In this document: piece by piece, positions 6,048 through 9,628 of the stretch | Layout: every line of letters begins with the position of its first letter | Numbering within the stretch: the first letter of the stretch is position 1 | From: Gammaproteobacteria bacterium | GTDB taxonomy: Bacteria > Pseudomonadota > Gammaproteobacteria > PS1 > Pseudothioglobaceae | DNA: 9,628 bases | Assembly: GCA_028599035.1 (NCBI GenBank) | Contig: JAQRMT010000054.1 | Span: forward strand, 1 to 9,628 | Direction of reading: 5' to 3' | Program-made: the position numbers and the translations under genes | Notes under the pieces: generated by a model | Told to the model about the DNA's origin: nothing | What the model saw: only the letters and a program-made list of their open reading frames with translations | The model's database searches: none

Positions 6048-7331
6048 ATGACAAAATCAGAACAACTTTTTAGCGAAGCGCAACACTACATTCCAGGCGG
6101 GGTGAACTCCCCCGTTCGAGCATTCAAGGGCGTAGGCGGCACGCCGATATTTTTTACCCGAGGCGAAGGCGCTTATTTATTTGATGCCGATGACAAACAA
6201 TACATCGATTATGTCGCCTCATGGGGGCCGATGATTTTGGGTCATGCCAACCAAGGCGTGGTGAACGCAGTAGAGAAAGTCCTGCACAATGGCTTAGGCT
6301 TTGGTGCACCGACCGAGATTGAAACTGAGCTGGCAAAAAAAGTATGTGAAATGGTGCCTTCTATTGAGTTGGTGCGCATGGTAAGCTCAGGCACAGAAGC
6401 CACTATGAGCGCTATTCGCTTGGCACGAGGCTTTACTCAGCGTGATGCTATTGTGAAGTTTGAAGGCTGTTATCACGGGCATTCAGATTCGCTGTTAGTC
6501 AAAGCAGGCTCGGGCGCATTAACACTTGGCGAGCCAAATTCAGCAGGTGTACCAGCAGATTTTGCCAAGCATACATTGACCTTGGAATACAATAATTTAG
6601 CGCAAGTGAGAGAAGTGTTTGCCGAAAAAGGCAACGAGATTGCCTGTATTATCGTTGAGCCTGTTGCCGGTAATATGAACTGCATTCCACCCGTTGCTGG
6701 ATTTTTGCAAGGGCTTAGAGCGATTTGCGATGAATATGGCACAGTGCTAATTTTTGACGAAGTAATGACCGGTTTTAGGGTCGCAAAAGGCGGCGCACAA
6801 GAGAAATTTAGCATTCAGCCTGACCTAACAACACTTGGAAAAGTGATTGGCGGTGGATTACCAGTCGGTGCATTTGGAGGCAAAAAAACCATTATGGAGT
6901 GCATTGCCCCCTTAGGCTCAGTCTATCAAGCAGGCACACTCTCAGGCAATCCTATGTCAATGGCAGCAGGTCTGGCAATGTTAGAGGCAATTGATAAGGA
7001 CAAAAATTTATACCAGAATTTAGCACAAAAAGCCACCAAACTCACCAACGGCATTGTGAAAAAAGCACAAGAAAACAACATCCCAATGACGGCCAATGTG
7101 GTGGGCGGTATGTTTGGCTTGTTTTTTACCGATGCCGACAGGGTAACGAACTTTGCACAAACTTCACAGTGCAATGTTGAGCGTTTTAATCAGTTTTTTC
7201 ATTTAATGCTAAAAGAGGGTGTTTATTTAGCACCCAGCGCCTACGAGGCAGGGTTTATCTCCACAGCACATAGCGATAGTGATATTGAGCACACTATTGA
7301 AAAGGCAGAGAAATGCCTTAAACAACTGTAA
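6048..7331 (+). CDS. hemL: Glutamate-1-semialdehyde 2,1-aminomutase (HemL)
   Basis: This PLP enzyme of the C5 pathway converts glutamate-1-semialdehyde to 5-aminolevulinate, the precursor of haem, sirohaem and corrinoids. The 427 residues are the standard length. Clear family blocks are YIPGGVNSPVRAF (14-26), ASWGPMILGHA (57-67), VSSGTEATMSAIRLARG (112-128), KFEGCYHGHSD (137-147), IVEPVAGNMNCIPP (202-215), LIFDEVMTGFR (234-244) and TTLGKVIGGGLPVGAFGG (261-278), with the Schiff-base lysine at K265. SAYEAGFISTAHS and DIEHTIEK end the protein as usual. The ATG directly follows the holB stop, with GGAG about 10 nt upstream inside holB. Its sequence looks more conserved and somewhat richer in G+C than its neighbours, as fits a slowly evolving core enzyme. 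It does not belong to the classic pabC-holB block, so it is a lineage-specific neighbour. Confidence 0.98.
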   Translation: MTKSEQLFSEAQHYIPGGVNSPVRAFKGVGGTPIFFTRGEGAYLFDADDKQYIDYVASWGPMILGHANQGVVNAVEKVLHNGLGFGAPTEIETELAKKVCEMVPSIELVRMVSSGTEATMSAIRLARGFTQRDAIVKFEGCYHGHSDSLLVKAGSGALTLGEPNSAGVPADFAKHTLTLEYNNLAQVREVFAEKGNEIACIIVEPVAGNMNCIPPVAGFLQGLRAICDEYGTVLIFDEVMTGFRVAKGGAQEKFSIQPDLTTLGKVIGGGLPVGAFGGKKTIMECIAPLGSVYQAGTLSGNPMSMAAGLAMLEAIDKDKNLYQNLAQKATKLTNGIVKKAQENNIPMTANVVGGMFGLFFTDADRVTNFAQTSQCNVERFNQFFHLMLKEGVYLAPSAYEAGFISTAHSDSDIEHTIEKAEKCLKQL

Positions 7332-7349
7332 TTAACGGGGTTTATTAAT

Positions 7350-8003
7350 ATGGCACTTGCATTATTTGATTTAGACAAAACCTTATTAGGCGGCGATAGC
7401 GATTTTTTGTGGGGCGAACTTTTATCCGAAATTGGTGCAGTTAATGTTAATGAATACCAAAAGAAAAATCAGGCGTTTTTTGATGATTATGCACGAGGCG
7501 AGTTAGACATTAATCAATATCTAGAATTTTGCCTCAGTCCCTTAGCAGACAATTCTATCAAACAACTCAACAAATGGCATCAACAATTTATGGTTGAAAA
7601 AATCCAGCCAATTTTTTTAGAAAAAGCCAAAAAAGTGGTAGATGCACACAAAAAAAACGGCAATAGGGCGCTAGTCATCACCGCTACTAATTCATTTGTC
7701 ACCCGCCCAATCGCCCAAGCTTACGGCATTGAAGATTTACTCGCCACCGAGCCTGAAATGGTAGACGGTGAATTTAGCGGAAAAGTATCAGGTGAGCCTT
7801 GCTTTCAAATCGGCAAAGTCCATAAACTGAAAGCGTGGTGTGAAGCAAATAACGAAACCTTAGACGGCGCTTATTTCTACTCCGACTCACATAACGATTT
7901 GCCATTATTGGAATTAGTCGATAACCCCATTGTCGTGCATGGTGATAAAAAGTTATTAAAAATTGCCAGACAAAAAGGCTGGCAATGTATGGACTGGACT
8001 TAG
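7350..8003 (+). CDS. HAD-IB family phosphatase (SerB-like)
   Basis: This cytoplasmic 217-residue phosphatase belongs to the haloacid dehalogenase superfamily, subfamily IB. Motif I is FDLDKTLL (6-13), with nucleophile D7 and acid/base D9. Motif II is VITATNSF (109-116), with T111 or T113 as the Ser/Thr. The motif III lysine is probably K156 in GKVHKL, and motif IV is SDSHNDLPLL (178-187), with D179 and D183 as metal ligands. The cap is the helical stretch between motifs I and II (about 15-95). Substrate cannot be read from the motifs. Relatives include phosphoserine phosphatase, and from memory members of this small group in pseudomonads act on histidinol phosphate, so an amino-acid biosynthetic role is possible. 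It starts 18 nt after hemL with a weak GGGG ribosome binding site and is probably the last gene of the operon. The stop is TAG at 8001-8003. Confidence 0.88.
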   Translation: MALALFDLDKTLLGGDSDFLWGELLSEIGAVNVNEYQKKNQAFFDDYARGELDINQYLEFCLSPLADNSIKQLNKWHQQFMVEKIQPIFLEKAKKVVDAHKKNGNRALVITATNSFVTRPIAQAYGIEDLLATEPEMVDGEFSGKVSGEPCFQIGKVHKLKAWCEANNETLDGAYFYSDSHNDLPLLELVDNPIVVHGDKKLLKIARQKGWQCMDWT

Positions 8004-8165
8004 TCTTTTTAATGTAATTTGAGACCTTTTTTGACAGGTATATAAAGAAATTATCGTACTGTTGTAAGGCCTTATGTTTTTTAGAATATTATAATTTAAT
8101 GATAGTTTTGTGTTGCAAAGCTAAACAAGGTAGAATTATGATTTTTTAAATGACTAAGGAAGGAA
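8004..8165 (+). promoter_or_regulatory. soxB upstream region with -10 box, palindrome and strong ribosome binding site
   Basis: This 162-bp non-coding gap separates the HAD gene from soxB. TATAAT at 8090-8095 is a perfect -10 box and predicts a start near 8102 and a leader of about 64 nt. No good -35 hexamer sits 16-18 nt upstream. Instead, a perfect 10-bp palindrome, TAAGGCCTTA (8065-8074), covers that place. A perfect TTGACA occurs further up (8031-8036) but lacks a convincing -10 partner. AAGGAAGG (8157-8163) just before the soxB ATG is a strong ribosome binding site. I see no convincing rho-independent terminator for the upstream gene. Confidence 0.5.
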
Positions 8166-9628
8166 ATGGCTTTAACACGCAGAGATTTTATTAAAGTAGT
8201 GGGTGCAGGCTCAGCGGCTGGTTTGATTAGTGGTTGTGGTAATGATGCGGACAAACTGTCTGCCCAAGACAATAGATACGAGGTGGCAAAAACAGGTAAT
8301 GCGCGTATTTTGCACATTACCGATACTCATGGCAATTTACTGCCAAATTATTTTCGTGAACCAAATGTTAATCTAGGTTTTGGGTCTACTTTTGGACAGT
8401 TACCTCATGTGGTTGGCAATAAATTATTGAAACAAATCGGTGTGAAGCCTGGCACGCCTGAGGCCTATGCATTTACTTATAATAATTTTGAAGAATTGGC
8501 TGCTAAATATGGCAAAACGGGTGGCTTTGGTCAGATTAAAACGGTACTGGATTCATTGCGTGAGAGTGCAGGTGGTGTGCAAAACACGCTAACTGTTGAT
8601 GGCGGCGATACTTGGCAAGGCTCTGGCACATCGCTTTGGACACGAGGAGCAGATATGGTTGAGGCGTGTAATATGCTCGGCGTTGATGTGATGGTCGGGC
8701 ATTGGGAATTTACTTATAAAGAAGAAGAAACACTCAAAAATATTGGCTTTTTTAAGGGAGATTTTTTAGGTCAAAATGTGCGTATTTTAGAAGATGCCTT
8801 ACTGGGCGATGAGTATATTGCCATGACAGAAAAATTTGGCGGTAACGGTTTGTATAATGAAGATGATGGACTGCCATTTAAGCCTTATGTCATTAAAAAT
8901 GTGGGCGGACATCGTATTGCGGTGATTGGTCAGGCATTTCCTAGAACTTCTAATGCTAATCCACAAAAATACTTTTTTCCAGATTGGTCATTTGGCTTGC
9001 GTGAAGATGAGATGAGCGAACTGGTTGCTGATATTCGTACTAATGAAAAACCTGATGCGGTGATTGTGGTGTCGCACAATGGCATGGATGTGGATATTAA
9101 AATGGCATCTCGTGTGGTTGGCATTGATGCAATTTTTGGCGGACATACGCATGATGGTATGCCGAAGCCGATTGAAGTAAAAAATGCAGGCGGTATGACC
9201 GTGGTGACTAACGCAGGTTGCTCGGGTAAATATATTGGCGTGATGGATTTAGATATTAAAGACCATAAAGTAGCTGGTTACCATTATAAAATGTTGCCAA
9301 TTATTACCAACCTTATTAAGCCTGATGCGGCAATGGTGTCGTTTATTGACAAAATGCGTCAGACTAAATACGATAAAGCCGTGGTTGAGGCTCGTAGTAG
9401 TGCAATGAGTAATAATCCAGACCGTGTTGGCAAAACTTTTGATGCTATTTTGACTGAAAAACTATGCACCACTGAGCAAACCTTGTATCGTCGTGGTAAT
9501 TTTATGGGCACTTGGGATCAGGTGCTGGTTAATTCACTACGCGCTGAACATGACGCAGATTTTGCCATGTCAGCAGGCGTGCGTTGGGGCACATCAGTGC
9601 CAGCAGGGCACGATGTTACTATGGAAGA
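8166..9628 (+). CDS. soxB: Thiosulfohydrolase SoxB (C-terminus cut by window edge)
   Basis: SoxB is the periplasmic dimanganese hydrolase that releases sulfate from the cysteine-S-thiosulfonate carried by SoxYZ. 487 codons are present; about 70-100 residues of a full SoxB are missing at the right edge. The N-terminus has a twin-arginine signal (LTRRDFIKVVGAGSAAGLISG) ending at C24 in LISGCG, which also fits a lipobox. The metallophosphoesterase (5'-nucleotidase-like) domain shows ITDTHG (51-56; D53, H55), DGGDTWQGS (145-153), GHWEFTY (178-184, the SoxB version of GNHE), SHNG (303-306) and FGGHTHDG (324-331). The C-terminal nucleotidase-like domain begins around residue 405 and includes GTWDQVLVNSLRAEHDADFA. 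The start at 8166 follows a strong AAGGAAGG site. It has its own promoter region, so it is probably transcribed separately from hemL and the HAD gene. Other sox genes are not in view. Confidence 0.96.
   Translation, partial: MALTRRDFIKVVGAGSAAGLISGCGNDADKLSAQDNRYEVAKTGNARILHITDTHGNLLPNYFREPNVNLGFGSTFGQLPHVVGNKLLKQIGVKPGTPEAYAFTYNNFEELAAKYGKTGGFGQIKTVLDSLRESAGGVQNTLTVDGGDTWQGSGTSLWTRGADMVEACNMLGVDVMVGHWEFTYKEEETLKNIGFFKGDFLGQNVRILEDALLGDEYIAMTEKFGGNGLYNEDDGLPFKPYVIKNVGGHRIAVIGQAFPRTSNANPQKYFFPDWSFGLREDEMSELVADIRTNEKPDAVIVVSHNGMDVDIKMASRVVGIDAIFGGHTHDGMPKPIEVKNAGGMTVVTNAGCSGKYIGVMDLDIKDHKVAGYHYKMLPIITNLIKPDAAMVSFIDKMRQTKYDKAVVEARSSAMSNNPDRVGKTFDAILTEKLCTTEQTLYRRGNFMGTWDQVLVNSLRAEHDADFAMSAGVRWGTSVPAGHDVTME

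Noticed and set aside
6473..6814. 113-codon minus-strand frame
   Set aside because: It is fully antisense to the highly conserved middle of hemL. The long frame is a by-product of codon bias, and the translation looks like no known family.
7992..8010. Possible terminator hairpin at the end of the HAD gene (GACT, 6-nt loop, AGTC, then TTTTT)
   Set aside because: The stem is only four base pairs and begins inside the coding sequence. That is too weak to call a rho-independent terminator, even with the T-run.
8031..8036. Perfect TTGACA as a -35 box for soxB
   Set aside because: No acceptable -10 hexamer lies 16-18 nt downstream (the sequence there is around ATCGTA), and it is too far from the TATAAT at 8090-8095 to pair with it.
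8150..8194. Short upstream frame ATG ACT AAG GAA GGA... overlapping the soxB start
   Set aside because: Only 14 codons, out of frame with soxB and without its own ribosome binding site. Its apparent codons are the soxB ribosome binding site. The ATG-ATT-TTT-TAA at 8138-8149 is likewise chance.

Overview
The window is chromosomal DNA of an AT-rich gammaproteobacterium. Two things point to a sulfur-oxidising bacterium of the SUP05 / Thioglobus / bivalve-symbiont type. One is a SoxB gene at the right edge. The other is a gammaproteobacterial housekeeping block (pabC-mltG-tmk-holB) in compact, AT-rich form. The assignment rests on gene content and remembered protein similarity, so clade level is tentative. 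I see no rRNA or tRNA gene, insertion sequence, CRISPR array or integration scar. Every main reading frame is intact apart from the two cut by the window edges.

Left part, minus strand (1-2612). Read in transcription order, this is a tightly coupled operon. Two paralogous membrane proteins of the DUF1538 family (2612 to 1881 and 1887 to 1138) are followed by a small PII-like protein (1148 to 798) and a stand-alone tandem CBS-domain protein (801 to 406). Every junction overlaps, by 7, 11 and 4 nt. After a 94-nt gap with a possible promoter of its own comes the start of another small membrane-anchored protein, probably DUF302 (311 to beyond position 1). The layout suggests a two-subunit membrane transporter with two adenine-nucleotide-type sensor proteins. 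Its substrate is unknown, and it is the most interesting unexplained system here.

Middle part, plus strand (2671-8003). A 58-bp divergent spacer with a two-way TATAAT motif separates the left operon from pabC-mltG-tmk-holB-hemL-HAD phosphatase. Junctions are a 1-nt overlap, a 4-nt gap, a 4-nt overlap, direct abutment and an 18-nt gap. The first four genes keep the order found in E. coli. They serve folate synthesis (PabC), peptidoglycan strand termination (MltG), dTTP synthesis (Tmk) and the DNA polymerase III clamp loader (HolB). hemL adds tetrapyrrole synthesis, and the last gene is a SerB-like HAD phosphatase. PabC appears to be made from a leaderless or nearly leaderless mRNA. HolB lacks the usual zinc-binding cysteines.

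Right part, plus strand (8004-9628). A 162-bp gap carries a TATAAT box, a 10-bp perfect palindrome and a strong ribosome binding site. It precedes soxB, the periplasmic thiosulfohydrolase of the Sox pathway, which is cut by the window end after 487 codons. Its Tat signal ends in what looks like a lipobox, so this SoxB may be membrane-anchored.
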